The notes below the pieces were generated by a model that was given only the letters and a program-made list of their open reading frames with translations, ran no database searches and was not told the origin of the DNA. Both the position numbers and the translations under genes were made by a program. Positions 50,388 to 60,111 of a DNA stretch of 64,000 bases are shown here, one piece after another. Origin of the DNA: Sphingomonas oleivorans (GTDB lineage Bacteria > Pseudomonadota > Alphaproteobacteria > Sphingomonadales > Sphingomonadaceae); NCBI RefSeq assembly GCF_003050615.1, contig NZ_NWBU01000004.1, positions 310,001 to 374,000 of the forward strand. Reading direction: 5' to 3'. Every line of letters starts with the position of its first letter. Within the stretch, counting starts at the first letter, position 1.

Positions 50388-51697
50388 GCACGAATCCCGC
50401 CACGCTGAATGAAGTCCAGCCGGATGGTTTCTTCTCGCGCGGACTGGCTGAGGCCGATCCCGCCGTCTTCGCCGGCCTCCAGCAGGAGATCGCCCGCGAG
50501 AAGAAGCAGATCGAGCTGATCGCGTCCGAAAATATCGTCTCCAAGGCGGTGCTGGAGGCGCAGGGCTCGGTCTTCACCAACAAATATGCCGAGGGTTATC
50601 CAGGCAAGCGCTATTATCAGGGCTGCGCGCCGTCCGACGTGGTCGAGCAGCTCGCGATCGACCGCGCCAAGGAGTTGTTCGGCTGCAACTTCGCCAATGT
50701 GCAGCCCCATTCGGGCGCACAGGCCAATGGCGCGGTGATGCTGGCGCTGACCAAGCCGGGCGACACGATCATGGGCCTCAGCCTCGATGCCGGCGGGCAT
50801 CTGACGCACGGCGCCAAGGCGTCGCTTTCGGGCAAATGGTATAATGCTGTGCAATATGGCGTGCGCGAGGACGATCATCTGATCGATTTCGATCAGGTCG
50901 AGCGGCTCGCCCGCGAACATAAGCCGAAGCTCATCATCACCGGCGGATCGGCCTATCCGCGCCACATCGACTTCGCCCGTTTCCGCAGGATCGCGGACGA
51001 GGTGGGCGCCTTCTTCATGGTCGACATGGCGCATTTCGCGGGCCTCGTCGCGGGCGGCGCGCACCCCACCCCCTTCGGCCACGCCCATGTCGTCACCACC
51101 ACGACGCACAAGACGCTGCGCGGTCCGCGTGGCGGCATGGTGCTGACCGACGACGAGGCGATCGCGAAGAAGATCAACTCGGCAGTGTTCCCTGGCCTTC
51201 AGGGCGGGCCGCTGATGCATGTCATCGCCGCTAAAGCAGTGGCCTTCGGCGAGGCGCTCCAGCCCGAATTCAAGGTCTATGCGAAGGCCGTGGTCGAAAA
51301 TGCCAAGGTGCTTGCGGCGCGGCTCAAGGAACGCGGGGCAGACATCGTCTCGGGCGGCACGGACACGCATCTGGCGCTGATCGACCTGCGCCCGCTCGGC
51401 ATCACCGGAAAGGATGCGGACGAGGCGCTGGAGCGTTCGGGCATCACCTGCAACAAGAATGGCGTGCCCTTCGATCCGCTGCCGCCGGTCAAGACCAGCG
51501 GCATCCGCGTCGGCTCCCCCGCCGGCACGACGCGCGGCTTCGGCCCGGCCGAGTTCCGCGAAATTGGCGACCTGATCGCCGACGTGCTCGACGGTCTGCG
51601 CGCCAAGGGCGAACATGGCGACCCGGCGGTCGAGGCGAATGTGCGCGCCCGCGTCGAGGCGCTGTGCGACCGTTTCCCAATCTATCCGGAGCTGTGA
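50384..51697 (+). CDS. glyA: Serine hydroxymethyltransferase
   Basis: A 437-residue PLP enzyme converting serine and tetrahydrofolate to glycine and methylene-THF. [34 protein letters not shown] and the PLP lysine motif [15 protein letters not shown] are present. Starts within the rpiB stop; its TGA directly abuts the TTG start of nrdR. Its glycine could feed HemA, encoded nearby. Confidence 0.97.
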   Translation: MSTNPATLNEVQPDGFFSRGLAEADPAVFAGLQQEIAREKKQIELIASENIVSKAVLEAQGSVFTNKYAEGYPGKRYYQGCAPSDVVEQLAIDRAKELFGCNFANVQPHSGAQANGAVMLALTKPGDTIMGLSLDAGGHLTHGAKASLSGKWYNAVQYGVREDDHLIDFDQVERLAREHKPKLIITGGSAYPRHIDFARFRRIADEVGAFFMVDMAHFAGLVAGGAHPTPFGHAHVVTTTTHKTLRGPRGGMVLTDDEAIAKKINSAVFPGLQGGPLMHVIAAKAVAFGEALQPEFKVYAKAVVENAKVLAARLKERGADIVSGGTDTHLALIDLRPLGITGKDADEALERSGITCNKNGVPFDPLPPVKTSGIRVGSPAGTTRGFGPAEFREIGDLIADVLDGLRAKGEHGDPAVEANVRARVEALCDRFPIYPEL

Positions 51698-52159
51698 TTG
51701 CGCTGTCCCTTTTGTGCCCATGAAGACAGCCAGGTGAAGGATAGCCGTCCCTCCGAGGACGGCACCTCCATCCGCCGGCGCCGCCAGTGCGAAGGCTGCG
51801 GCGCGCGCTTCACCACCTTCGAGCGCGTGCAGCTGCGCGAGCTGACGGTGGTGAAGAAGGATGGCGCGCGCGAGCCGTTCGAGCGGACCAAGCTCGAACG
51901 CTCGATCGCCATCGCCTGTCGCAAGCGCCCCGTGCCGCCCGAGCGGATCGACCGGCTCGTCTCCGGCATCCAGCGCCAGCTCGAGACGAGCGGCGAGAGC
52001 GAGGTGGTGGCGACGCGCGTGGGCGAGATGGTGATGGACGGGCTGAAGGCGCTCGACAGCGTCGCCTACATACGCTTCGCCAGCGTCTATAAGGATTTCC
52101 GCGAGGCCAAGGATTTCGAGGATTTCGCCGGCGCGGTGGTGGAGGCGGGGCGCGAATGA
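51698..52159 (+). CDS. nrdR: Transcriptional repressor NrdR
   Basis: A 153-residue ribonucleotide-reductase regulator. The zinc ribbon [17 protein letters not shown] ... [18 protein letters not shown] is followed by an ATP-cone domain (about 49-139). It represses nrd genes in response to dATP/ATP. The start is TTG at 51698, immediately after the glyA TGA (TGATTG) with no intervening base, implying termination-reinitiation coupling. Family N-termini (MRCPFC) confirm this start. Confidence 0.95.
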   Translation: MRCPFCAHEDSQVKDSRPSEDGTSIRRRRQCEGCGARFTTFERVQLRELTVVKKDGAREPFERTKLERSIAIACRKRPVPPERIDRLVSGIQRQLETSGESEVVATRVGEMVMDGLKALDSVAYIRFASVYKDFREAKDFEDFAGAVVEAGRE

Positions 52160-52869
52160 CGGCGCCCGTGATCGTCCTCGTGCGCCCGCAACTGGGCGAG
52201 AATATCGGCAAGGCCGCGCGCGCCATGCTCAATTTCGGGCTGACCGAGATGCGGCTCGTAGCGCCCCGCGACGGCTGGCCCAATCCGCAGGCGGGGCCGG
52301 CGGCGTCGGGCGCGGACATGGTGCTGGAAAAGGCGCAGGTCTTCGAGACGGTGGCGGACGCGATCGCGGACTGCAGCAACGTCTATGCGACGACGGTGCG
52401 CCGCCGCGGGCTGGTGAAGCCGGTAGTGACGCCCGAGGAAGCTGCGCGCGAGATCCATGCCGCGCCGGGGCGCTCGGCCATATTGTTCGGGCCGGAGCGG
52501 TCCGGGCTGGAAACGGACGATGTGGCAGTGGCGCGCGCGATCCTGACCGTGCCGATCAACCCCGAATTCGGCTCGCTCAACCTCGCCCAGGCGGTGATAT
52601 TGGTGGCCTATGAATGGTCCAAGGGCCAGGCGCTGGCCCAGCCGACCTTGATCGAGGCCGATCCGCCCGCGCCACAGGCCGATCTCGACGGGCTGGTCGC
52701 GCATCTGGAAGGCATGCTGGAGGATGCGGGCTATTTCTTCCCGCCCGATCGCGTGCCCGCGACCAAGCGCACGCTGCGCTCCGTGCTCACGCGGCCGGGA
52801 TGGAACGCGCAGGAAGTGCGCACGCTGCGCGGCGTGCTGAGCGCGCTGGGGAAGCCCCGGCCGCGCTGA
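52156..52869 (+). CDS. trmJ: RNA methyltransferase, TrmJ/SpoU family
   Basis: A 237-residue SPOUT methyltransferase. [26 protein letters not shown] is the family N-terminus, [15 protein letters not shown] the knot loop, and [15 protein letters not shown] the SAM-binding motif. TrmJ makes 2'-O-methyl at tRNA position 32. The start overlaps the nrdR stop (ATGA). Assignment to TrmJ rather than another TrmH-family subgroup rests on length and N-terminal motif. Confidence 0.9.
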   Translation: MTAPVIVLVRPQLGENIGKAARAMLNFGLTEMRLVAPRDGWPNPQAGPAASGADMVLEKAQVFETVADAIADCSNVYATTVRRRGLVKPVVTPEEAAREIHAAPGRSAILFGPERSGLETDDVAVARAILTVPINPEFGSLNLAQAVILVAYEWSKGQALAQPTLIEADPPAPQADLDGLVAHLEGMLEDAGYFFPPDRVPATKRTLRSVLTRPGWNAQEVRTLRGVLSALGKPRPR

Positions 52870-52934
52870 ACTTGGACATGATTTACCTTGGCCGCAACAA
52901 GGGCTAGGATCGATTATTACTTTCCCGAGAGGCC

Positions 52935-53204
52935 ATGATGACTGCACGATTCGCCCTGCTCGCGCTTCCTCTTCTTGTCATCTCCACGGTTTCTGTGGCC
53001 GGCGCGCCCGAAACAGCTACCGGCGGCGCGGCGCCGCAGCAGGCGAAAGAGAAGATCATCTGCAAGACCTCCTATGAGACCGGCTCCTTCGTGAAGAGGC
53101 GCAGGAACTGCGCCACCAAGCGCCAGTGGGATGATGCCGCCACTGCCGCCCGGTCCACCACCCAGGGCATGCAAAACCAGCTTTTCACACCCGACCAGAA
53201 TTGA
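52935..53204 (+). CDS. Small exported protein with a conserved Cys/Trp motif
   Basis: An 89-residue protein with a signal peptide (cleavage likely after VAGA, residue 24). The mature part carries ICKTSYETGSFVKRRRNCATKRQW: two cysteines framing a TGS segment, followed by QW. I recall similar C-x-TGS-x-C-x-x-x-x-W small exported proteins in sphingomonads and Caulobacter, but no named function. The cysteines could form a disulfide. Start at 52935; the second Met at 52938 is possible. Confidence 0.7.
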   Translation: MMTARFALLALPLLVISTVSVAGAPETATGGAAPQQAKEKIICKTSYETGSFVKRRRNCATKRQWDDAATAARSTTQGMQNQLFTPDQN

Positions 53205-53226
53205 GTCCGGCCGGCGCGCGGCAGTC

Positions 53227-53535
53227 TCAGCCGCGCGCGTCGAACCGCTCAAATTCGTGCGCGATTGATCCTTCGACGAGCACATCATAGACGGAGGCAG
53301 CGAGCTCGGGCGGGAAGTTCCGTGCCGCGGCCGCCTTGCACACCTTGGCGATCACATCGGCCTTGCGCCATTCGTCGCGGACCTGATCGCGGCTCGGCTT
53401 GATGCGGGCTGCGGCCTCGATATAGCGCATGCGCTCGCCAAGCAGCGCCACGATCGCCACGTCCAGCGCATCGATCGCGGCACGTACCTCGCGCATCTCG
53501 GTGCAATCGGCGGCGGGGATGATTTCCTGGGACAT
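53227..53535 (-). CDS. Chorismate mutase, AroQ class
   Basis: A 102-residue all-helical chorismate mutase type II (PchB-like): MREVRAAIDALDVAIVALLGERMRYIEAAARIK, followed by two further helices. Converts chorismate to prephenate for Phe/Tyr synthesis; isochorismate-pyruvate lyase activity is the alternative for this subgroup. Stand-alone domain, convergent with the small exported protein gene. Confidence 0.88.
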   Translation of the reverse strand: MSQEIIPAADCTEMREVRAAIDALDVAIVALLGERMRYIEAAARIKPSRDQVRDEWRKADVIAKVCKAAAARNFPPELAASVYDVLVEGSIAHEFERFDARG

Positions 53536-53722
53536 GGCCCCTCTTAGGAAAGCCGCGCACTGCGCCGCAAGCTTGACTCTCCGCTATCACGCGGCCATAG
53601 GCGCCGCTTCGCAATTGGCCCCGCACCCCCGGTGAAGTGGCGGCCCTGCCGGATCGACCTTCCGGGCAGCGCGGTTCCGGGACATCCGACGGCAACGTCA
53701 AACGCAATTGAAGGAACGACTT

Positions 53723-54337
53723 ATGTCGAAGCGCAACAGCGCCAAGTACAAGCTCGACCGCCGCATGGGCGAGAATATCTGGGGTCGCCCGAAGAGCCCG
53801 GTCAACAAGCGCGAATATGGCCCCGGCCAGCACGGCCAGCGCCGCAAGAGCAAGATTTCAGACTATGGCCTTCAGCTCAAGGCGAAGCAGAAGCTGAAGG
53901 GCTATTATGGCGACGTGACGGAGAAGCAGTTCAAGCGCTCCTACACCGACGCCGCCAAGATGAAGGGCGATACGTCGCAGAACCTGATCGGCCTGCTCGA
54001 GCGCCGTCTCGACGCGGTGGTCTATCGCGCCAAGTTCGCGCCGACCATCTTCGCCGCGCGCCAGCTCGTCAGCCACGGCCATGTCCGCGTGAACGGCGTG
54101 AAGTGCAACATCGCCTCGCGCCGCGTGAACCCGGGTGACGAGATCACGCTCGGCAGCAAGGCGCAGGAAATGGCGCTGGTGCTGGAGGCGCAGGGCCTGT
54201 CCGAGCGCGACATCCCCGAATATGTCACCCCCGACGGCAATGCGAAGGTGACCTTCGTGCGCGTGCCGACTCTCGACGAGGTGCCCTATCCGGTGAAGAT
54301 GGAGCCGAACCTGGTCGTCGAATTCTATTCGCGCTGA
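53723..54337 (+). CDS. rpsD: 30S ribosomal protein S4
   Basis: A 204-residue primary 16S rRNA binder. [21 protein letters not shown], the S4 RNA-binding domain (about 95-160, [31 protein letters not shown]) and the FYSR end are diagnostic of alphaproteobacterial S4. AAGGAACG precedes the ATG at 53723; an upstream ATG at 53708 is not used by homologues. Stand-alone, with its own terminator. Confidence 0.97.
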   Translation: MSKRNSAKYKLDRRMGENIWGRPKSPVNKREYGPGQHGQRRKSKISDYGLQLKAKQKLKGYYGDVTEKQFKRSYTDAAKMKGDTSQNLIGLLERRLDAVVYRAKFAPTIFAARQLVSHGHVRVNGVKCNIASRRVNPGDEITLGSKAQEMALVLEAQGLSERDIPEYVTPDGNAKVTFVRVPTLDEVPYPVKMEPNLVVEFYSR

Positions 54338-54362
54338 TCCGGCTTCCTTCGGAAAAGAACAG

Positions 54363-54390
54363 AGGGCGGTCCTGCGGGGCCGCCCTTTTT
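54363..54390 (+). terminator. Rho-independent terminator after rpsD
   Basis: AGGGCGG and CCGCCCT arms around a short loop (with extra C-G pairs inside), followed by TTTTCTTT. Located 26 bases after the rpsD stop. Confidence 0.88.
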
Positions 54391-54430
54391 CTTTGCCCTC
54401 CCTGCACGCAGGCGGGGAGGGTGCATCGCG

Positions 54431-56412
54431 TCACATTTTCATCGCGCTGCGCAGGAACGTATCGCTCCGGCGCAGCATGTCCGCACGCACGGCGGAATCC
54501 TCGAGATAATGATCGAGATGGTCCCAGCTGACGAGCTCGCTCGGCACGCCCGCTTCCTTCAGCCGACTGGCCATGAGGCGCGACTGGGCGATGCCGACAT
54601 TGCGGTCGAGCGCGCCGTGGAAGAGAAGCACGGGCACGCGGATGCTCGACGCATTCTGCGCGGGCGATCCTTCGCGGACATGCGGCCCCGAACCGATATA
54701 GTCGCGCATCAGGCGGAAATTGGTCCAGTAGCGCCATTCCTCCTTCAGCGCGGCAAGATCGGTAACGGGCGCAATCGCCACGACCGCCTTGAACAGGCCC
54801 GGATCGGCTACCGCCGACTGCAGGGCCGCATAGCCGCCATAGGACCAGCCGACGATCGCCAGCCTCGCCGGATCGGCAATGCCCTGCCTGACCAGCCAGC
54901 GGCCAGCATCATTGACGTCGCCGATCGCGACCTTCCAGGAACGGAAGCCATTTTCCTGGAACCAGGCGTCGCCATAGCCGGCCGAGCCGCGAAAATTGGG
55001 CTGAAGCACGGCATAGCCGCGCGCCGCATAATATTGGGAGAGCCAGTTGAATCCCCATTCGTCGCGCGCGCCCGGCCCGCCATGCGGCATCACGATCGCC
55101 GGAAGATTGCGCCCGTCGCTGCCCGGCGGAAGCGTGAGATAGGCGGGCACCATCGTGCCATCGGCGGCAGGATAGCTGACGGGCTTCACGGTCGCCAGCG
55201 TCACGCCCTCCAGCTCGGGGCGCACCGTCATCAATATGCCGAGCTTCTTCGCGGCGCGATCGAACAGATAATAGACGCCCGGATCATTGTCGCTGCCCGC
55301 CCATATCAGCAGCTTGCTTTCATCGAGGCTGGAATCGACGATGCGGATCTGCGGCTGCTTCGGAAGCGCCTTGCCGAGCGAGGCAATGAGCGTCTTGAGC
55401 TCCGGATCGAAATAGACGGTGTGGCGGACATCCGTAGCATAGCTCACGCCCACGACGCGCTTGCGCCGGCCGATCCGGACGAGCCCGTCCACATCCACGT
55501 CGGGACGCGTATAGATCAGCTCTTCGCGCTTCGCGCCATCCAGCGACACCGAATAAAGCGCGAGCCGGCCATCCTTCTTGCGAAAGCCATAGGCGACATC
55601 CTTGTCGAAATCGACCGCATAGGGATTGAAGCCCTCCCGCGTCTGCATGTCATAGTCGCCGAGCGGCAGCCATTCGCGCGAGCCTCTGGTCCGGTAGAAA
55701 TAGCTGGTCACGCCCGTGGCCATGCCGGTGGCGCCGCGCACATTGCCGCGCCCCATGATCCGGACCGTGCCCCGGCCGTCGCTGATATATTCCTCCGCCT
55801 CGCGATCGGCATTTTCGATCCGGCTGATCTTGAGCGTGCGCGTATCGATCCGATCGACACCATAGCCCTCCTTCGACGATCCGAAGTGGCTGCCGACCCT
55901 GTCGTCGGGCAGATAGAGCCGGGCCATCAGCACGGCGCCATCCTCCTCGGGCAACCAGTCGATCACCTCTCCGCCGCCGAGCGCTAGCCCGCGTGTATAG
56001 AAATTCGTGTATAGAAATTGGTGCGGTTGCTGAGCAGCTTCTGATTGGCGCCATCCGCGTCCACCGCGACAACCCTGGTGAAGGGCAAGGGCTCGACATT
56101 ATTGTAGATGACACCATAGACGGTGCAGACGAGCCGATCGTTCGCAACCCAGTTGCAGCGATCGAGCCGCTCCGGCGCGCCGCTCGCCACCAGTACGCGG
56201 CGCGGCCTGGCGCCTTCCTCCACCCCCACGGTGTAAAGCGCGGCCCCCTGCCCCGCAGCCGGCGCGATGAAGGCGATCTTGCTGCCATCGGGCGAGAGGC
56301 TGACCTGCGCCGCCCCTTCACGCACGCCGAAGACAGTCGCGCTGTCCTTCGGCATATCGGCCGCGGACAGCATGAATAGCGCGGCAACAGCCACGACAAG
56401 CCTGTATTTCAT
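54431..56412 (-). pseudogene. S9 family prolyl oligopeptidase gene, frameshifted by a 14-bp duplication
   Basis: An exported S9-family serine peptidase in two frames. The N-terminal part (start 56412, MKYRLVVAVAALFMLSAAD signal peptide, beta-propeller beginning) reads to TNFYTR, then hits a stop at 55984. The rest continues in another frame to 54431, with the catalytic domain intact: GWSYGGYAAL nucleophile elbow, FHGALDRNVG aspartate and DHLDHYL histidine. At the break, CGTGTATAGAAATT occurs twice in a row (55992-56005 and 56006-56019). Removing one copy joins TNFYTRGLALGGGEVIDW in frame and gives 656 codons, a normal S9 length. It is otherwise undecayed, so the duplication is recent, reversible or an assembly error. 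Divergent from the M28 peptidase gene. Confidence 0.88.
55992..56019. repeat. Exact 2 x 14-bp tandem duplication
   Basis: CGTGTATAGAAATT twice with no gap and no extension on either side. As 14 is not a multiple of three it shifts the S9 peptidase frame. Single-copy sequence would be in frame. Confidence 0.95.
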
Positions 56413-56556
56413 CCATTTCCCCCCTGAACCCGAGCATATCTTCTTCGGAAGACGGGCTTTGTACAAGCGGGGCCTCGATGCTTGCGCCGCTCCTTGCGCT
56501 TTGCCATGACGCCCCCCTGCCGCCCAGAAGCGGGATCCACAGGGAGACGCCATTCC

Positions 56557-58215
56557 ATGCCGCGCACGAAATCCCTTGCCTTGCCCCTCGCCGTCCTGCT
56601 CGCCGGCACTGCCTCGGCGGCCATGGCCAGGCCGGCCGCCGTGGCGGCGCCGGCGATATCGGTCGAGACGCTGAAGGAGGTGACGCAGACGCTTTCATCC
56701 GACGCGTTCGAGGGCCGCGCGCCGACGACGCCGGCCGAGGACAAGACGGTCGCCTATATCGCCGACCGTTTCGCCAAGGCGGGGCTGAAGCCCGGCAACA
56801 AGGGTGGCTGGTACCAGAATGTGCCGCTGGCCGAGATCACGACCAAGCCGGACGTGACGCTGAACGTGACCGGCGGCAAGGCGCCGCTGAGCTTCGCCTA
56901 CAAGCAGGACATGGTCGTCAAGACCTATCAGATCCAACCCAGGATCGACATCGCCAATGCCGATATCGTCTTCGTCGGCTATGGCATCAACGCGCCCGAG
57001 CGCGGCTGGAACGACTATGCCGGCATCGATGTGCGCGGCAAGGTCGTCATCATCCTCGTCAATGATCCGGACTGGCAGACGCAGACGCTCGACGGCCCGT
57101 TCGGCGGACGGGCGATGACCTATTATGGCCGCTGGACCTATAAATATGAGGAAGCCGCGCGGCAGGGCGCGGCGGCCGCGCTGATCGTCCATGATACCGA
57201 GCCCGCCGCCTATGGCTTCAACGTGGTCGTCTCCTCCAACACCGGCCCGCAGCTCGAGCTGGATGCGGCGGACGGGCATATGGACCAGTCCAAGGCGATC
57301 GGCTGGCTGACCAACGATGCGGCGCGCAGGCTGCTCGCCGCGGCGGGCCAGGATCTCGACACGCTCTCGGCCGCGGCGAAGGTCAAGGGCTTCAAGGCGG
57401 TGCCGCTGGGCCTGAAGGCGTCGATGACGCTGGAGAACGCGATCCGCCGCCAGGCATCGAAGAATGTCGTCGGCCTGCTGCCGGGCAGGACGCGGCCGGA
57501 CGAATATATCGTCTATTCGGCGCATTGGGATCATCTCGGCCGGTGCGAGCCGGTAAGTGGCGACGATATCTGCAACGGCGCGCTCGACAATGCCTCAGGC
57601 ATAGCCGGGCTGGTGGCGCTGGCGGACGCCTATCGCACGCAGGGCGCGCCCGAACGCTCCGTGCTGTTCGTGGCGGTGACGGCCGAGGAATCCGGCCTGC
57701 TCGGCTCGCAATATTATGCGACCAACCCGGTCGAGCCGCTCGCGAAGACGGTTGCCGGGCTCAATATGGACGGGCTGAATGTGCTCGGCCGGACGCATGA
57801 TGTGGTCGTCATCGGCCCGGGCAAGTCCGAGCTGGAGGATAATCTGAAGCGCGCGGTGCTCGCGCAGAATCGCATGATCGTGCCCGAGCCGACGCCGGAA
57901 AAGGGCAGCTTCTATCGTTCCGACCATTTCAGCCTGGCGAAGGTGGGCGTGCCGACGCTCTATTTCGACAGCGGCGAGGATCTGCTGGATGGCGGCAAGG
58001 CGGCCGGCCGTGCGGCGGCGGAGGATTATGTGAAGAACCGCTATCATGCGCCATCGGACGAATATGATCCCAAGTGGAACTGGTCCGGCGCAGTGGAGGA
58101 TCTGCAGCTTTATTATCGCATCGGCCGCGAGCTGGCCGATGGCAGCGCCTGGCCCAACTGGTATCCGACCGCCGAATTCCGCGCCACGCGCGACCAATCC
58201 CGAGGAACGAAATGA
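56557..58215 (+). CDS. M28 family metallopeptidase, exported
   Basis: A 552-residue zinc aminopeptidase with signal peptide (to about residue 24, ASAAMA). A PA-domain insert (about 130-280, with VDVRGKVVIILVN-like sequence) precedes the catalytic core (about 300-540): SAHWDHLG, CNGALDNASGIAG, TAEESGLLGSQYYA and RSDHFSLAKVGVPTLYF contribute the metal and catalytic residues. AGGGAG precedes the ATG at 56557. The stop overlaps aguA (ATGA). Divergent from the broken S9 peptidase gene, with 144 bases between starts. Confidence 0.9.
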   Translation: MPRTKSLALPLAVLLAGTASAAMARPAAVAAPAISVETLKEVTQTLSSDAFEGRAPTTPAEDKTVAYIADRFAKAGLKPGNKGGWYQNVPLAEITTKPDVTLNVTGGKAPLSFAYKQDMVVKTYQIQPRIDIANADIVFVGYGINAPERGWNDYAGIDVRGKVVIILVNDPDWQTQTLDGPFGGRAMTYYGRWTYKYEEAARQGAAAALIVHDTEPAAYGFNVVVSSNTGPQLELDAADGHMDQSKAIGWLTNDAARRLLAAAGQDLDTLSAAAKVKGFKAVPLGLKASMTLENAIRRQASKNVVGLLPGRTRPDEYIVYSAHWDHLGRCEPVSGDDICNGALDNASGIAGLVALADAYRTQGAPERSVLFVAVTAEESGLLGSQYYATNPVEPLAKTVAGLNMDGLNVLGRTHDVVVIGPGKSELEDNLKRAVLAQNRMIVPEPTPEKGSFYRSDHFSLAKVGVPTLYFDSGEDLLDGGKAAGRAAAEDYVKNRYHAPSDEYDPKWNWSGAVEDLQLYYRIGRELADGSAWPNWYPTAEFRATRDQSRGTK

Positions 58216-59192
58216 CCCTGCGCCAGCCGCCCGAATGGGCACCCCACAAGGCCGTATGGATCGGCTTTCCGAGCCATGGCGAACTGTGGGAGGAGGATCT
58301 CGCGCCCGCGCGCGGCGAGGTGGTCGATTTCGCGCGCGCCGTGCATGACGGCGGTAATGGCGAGCAGGTGATATTGGTCGCGGCCGATGCGGAATCGGCC
58401 GAGGCGGCGGCTGCCATGGCCGGGCCGGGCATCGATGTGATCGTCGAGCCCTTCGGCGACATCTGGCTGCGCGACACGGGGCCGATCATCCTCGCCGGAG
58501 CGGAAGGGCCGGTCGCGGCCGAATTCCGCTTCAACTGGTGGGGCGGCAAATATGACCTGCCGGGCGACGAGGATGTGTCCGCGCGGCTCGCCGAAAAGGC
58601 GGGCTTCACCGTCCGCAGCCATGACTGGGTGCTGGAAGGCGGCGCGATCGACGTCGACGGCGCGGGGCTCGCCGTCACGACCGAGCAATGCCTGCTCAAT
58701 CCCAACCGCAACCCGGCGCTGTCGCGCGAGGAAATCGAGGCGCGGCTGAAATCCGCGCTGGGGATCGACCGGCTGCTGTGGCTGGGCGACGGCCTGCTCA
58801 ACGATCATACGGACGGCCATGTCGACAATCTCGCCCGCTTCGTCGGCCCGAACCGGCTGGCGCTGCCCGTGCCGGCGGAGGACGATCCCAATGCGGCCAT
58901 CTATCGCGACGCGGCCGAGCGGGCGCGCGCATTCGGCGTCGAGCTGGTGCCCATCCCCTCGCCGGGGAAGGTGGAACGCGATGGCGAAATCGTGCCGGCT
59001 TCCTACATGAATTTCTACATAGGCAATGCGACGGTGGTGGTGCCCCTCTATGGCGCCCCCAACGACGATGCCGCGATCGAGGCGATCGGCGCATTATTCC
59101 CCGGCAGGCGGGCCGTGGGCTTCCGCGCGGATCATATCCTGACGGGCGGGGGCAGCTTCCACTGCATCAGCCAGCAGGTGCCTTCCATCTGA
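58212..59192 (+). CDS. aguA: Agmatine deiminase
   Basis: A 326-residue guanidino-modifying enzyme hydrolysing agmatine to N-carbamoylputrescine. FGDIWLRDTGPI, LEGGAIDVDG, LNDHTDGHVDNLARF and the catalytic cysteine in GGGSFHCISQQVP (C318) are present. Starts in the M28 peptidase stop; aguB follows after 25 bases, completing the two-step agmatine-to-putrescine route. Confidence 0.95.
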   Translation: MTLRQPPEWAPHKAVWIGFPSHGELWEEDLAPARGEVVDFARAVHDGGNGEQVILVAADAESAEAAAAMAGPGIDVIVEPFGDIWLRDTGPIILAGAEGPVAAEFRFNWWGGKYDLPGDEDVSARLAEKAGFTVRSHDWVLEGGAIDVDGAGLAVTTEQCLLNPNRNPALSREEIEARLKSALGIDRLLWLGDGLLNDHTDGHVDNLARFVGPNRLALPVPAEDDPNAAIYRDAAERARAFGVELVPIPSPGKVERDGEIVPASYMNFYIGNATVVVPLYGAPNDDAAIEAIGALFPGRRAVGFRADHILTGGGSFHCISQQVPSI

Positions 59193-59217
59193 AACCTTCG
59201 GCCGCCAGGGTAGAAGA

Positions 59218-60066
59218 ATGACCGAAATTACCGTCGCCGCGCTGCAACTCGCTTTTTCCGACGATATTCAGGAAAATATCGCCGCCGTGTCCGAACTGGT
59301 GCGCGAGGCCGCGTCCAAGGGCGCGCAAGTGATCCTGCCGCCCGAGCTGTTCGAAGGCCATTATTTCTGCCGAGTGGAGGATGAGGGCCTGTTCGCCCGC
59401 GCCAAGCCCACCGCCAGCCATCCCGCCGTGCTCGCCATGCGCAAGCTGGCGGAGGAGCTGAACGTCTATATCCCGACCAGCTTCTTCGAGGCGGAGGGGC
59501 CACATCATTATAACAGCCTGGCCATGATCGGCCCGGACGGCGCGGTGATGGGCGTCTATCGCAAGAGCCATATCCCCGACGGCCCCGGCTATGAGGAGAA
59601 ATTCTATTTCCGCCCGGGCAATACGGGGTTCAAGGTGTGGCCGGGGCCGTCCGCGACGCTGGGCGTCGGCGTATGCTGGGATCAATGGTATCCGGAAACG
59701 GCGCGCGCGATGATGCTGATGGGGGCGGAAATCCTCTTCTACCCCACCGCGATCGGCAGCGAGCCGCACGATCCCGACCTCGATACCAGCCGGCTGTGGC
59801 GCCGCGCGATGATCGGCCATGCCGTGTCGAACGTCGTGCCCGTGGTGGCATCCAACCGGATCGGCACGGAGGAGGGCCAGACCTTCTACGGCAACAGCTT
59901 CATCGCCAATGAGCGCGGCGACCTGATCGCCGAATTCGGGCGCGAGGAGACGGGTGTGCTGGTCGCGACGCTCGACCTCGACCGGGTGAAGCGCCACCGC
60001 GCAGCCTTCGGTTTCTTCCGCGACCGGCGGCCGGAGCTTTACGGGCGGCTGGCGGAGGACAGATAA
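59218..60066 (+). CDS. aguB: N-carbamoylputrescine amidase
   Basis: A 282-residue nitrilase-superfamily enzyme with the Glu-Lys-Cys triad: E43 in PPELFEGHYF, K116 in YRKSHIPDGPGY and C153 in GVCWDQWYPE. Converts N-carbamoylputrescine to putrescine, CO2 and ammonia. Placement directly after aguA supports the substrate assignment within a family of many amidases. Confidence 0.95.
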   Translation: MTEITVAALQLAFSDDIQENIAAVSELVREAASKGAQVILPPELFEGHYFCRVEDEGLFARAKPTASHPAVLAMRKLAEELNVYIPTSFFEAEGPHHYNSLAMIGPDGAVMGVYRKSHIPDGPGYEEKFYFRPGNTGFKVWPGPSATLGVGVCWDQWYPETARAMMLMGAEILFYPTAIGSEPHDPDLDTSRLWRRAMIGHAVSNVVPVVASNRIGTEEGQTFYGNSFIANERGDLIAEFGREETGVLVATLDLDRVKRHRAAFGFFRDRRPELYGRLAEDR

Positions 60067-60070
60067 GCTT

Positions 60071-60111
60071 CATCGCGCTCAGGCTTCGACAAGCTCAGCC
60101 AGAGCGCGATG
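60071..60111. repeat. Palindromic repeat overlapping the 3' end of the UDG gene
   Basis: CATCGCGCTC and GAGCGCGATG form a perfect 10-bp stem around GGCTTCGACAAGCTCAGCC, a core widely seen as an intergenic repeat in sphingomonads. It begins 4 bases after the aguB stop and extends into the convergent glycosylase gene, supplying its last codons and stop. Confidence 0.65.

Noticed and set aside
55980-56030. Programmed ribosomal frameshift in the S9 peptidase gene
   Set aside because: No slippery heptamer or following pseudoknot; an exact 14-bp duplication explains the shift completely.
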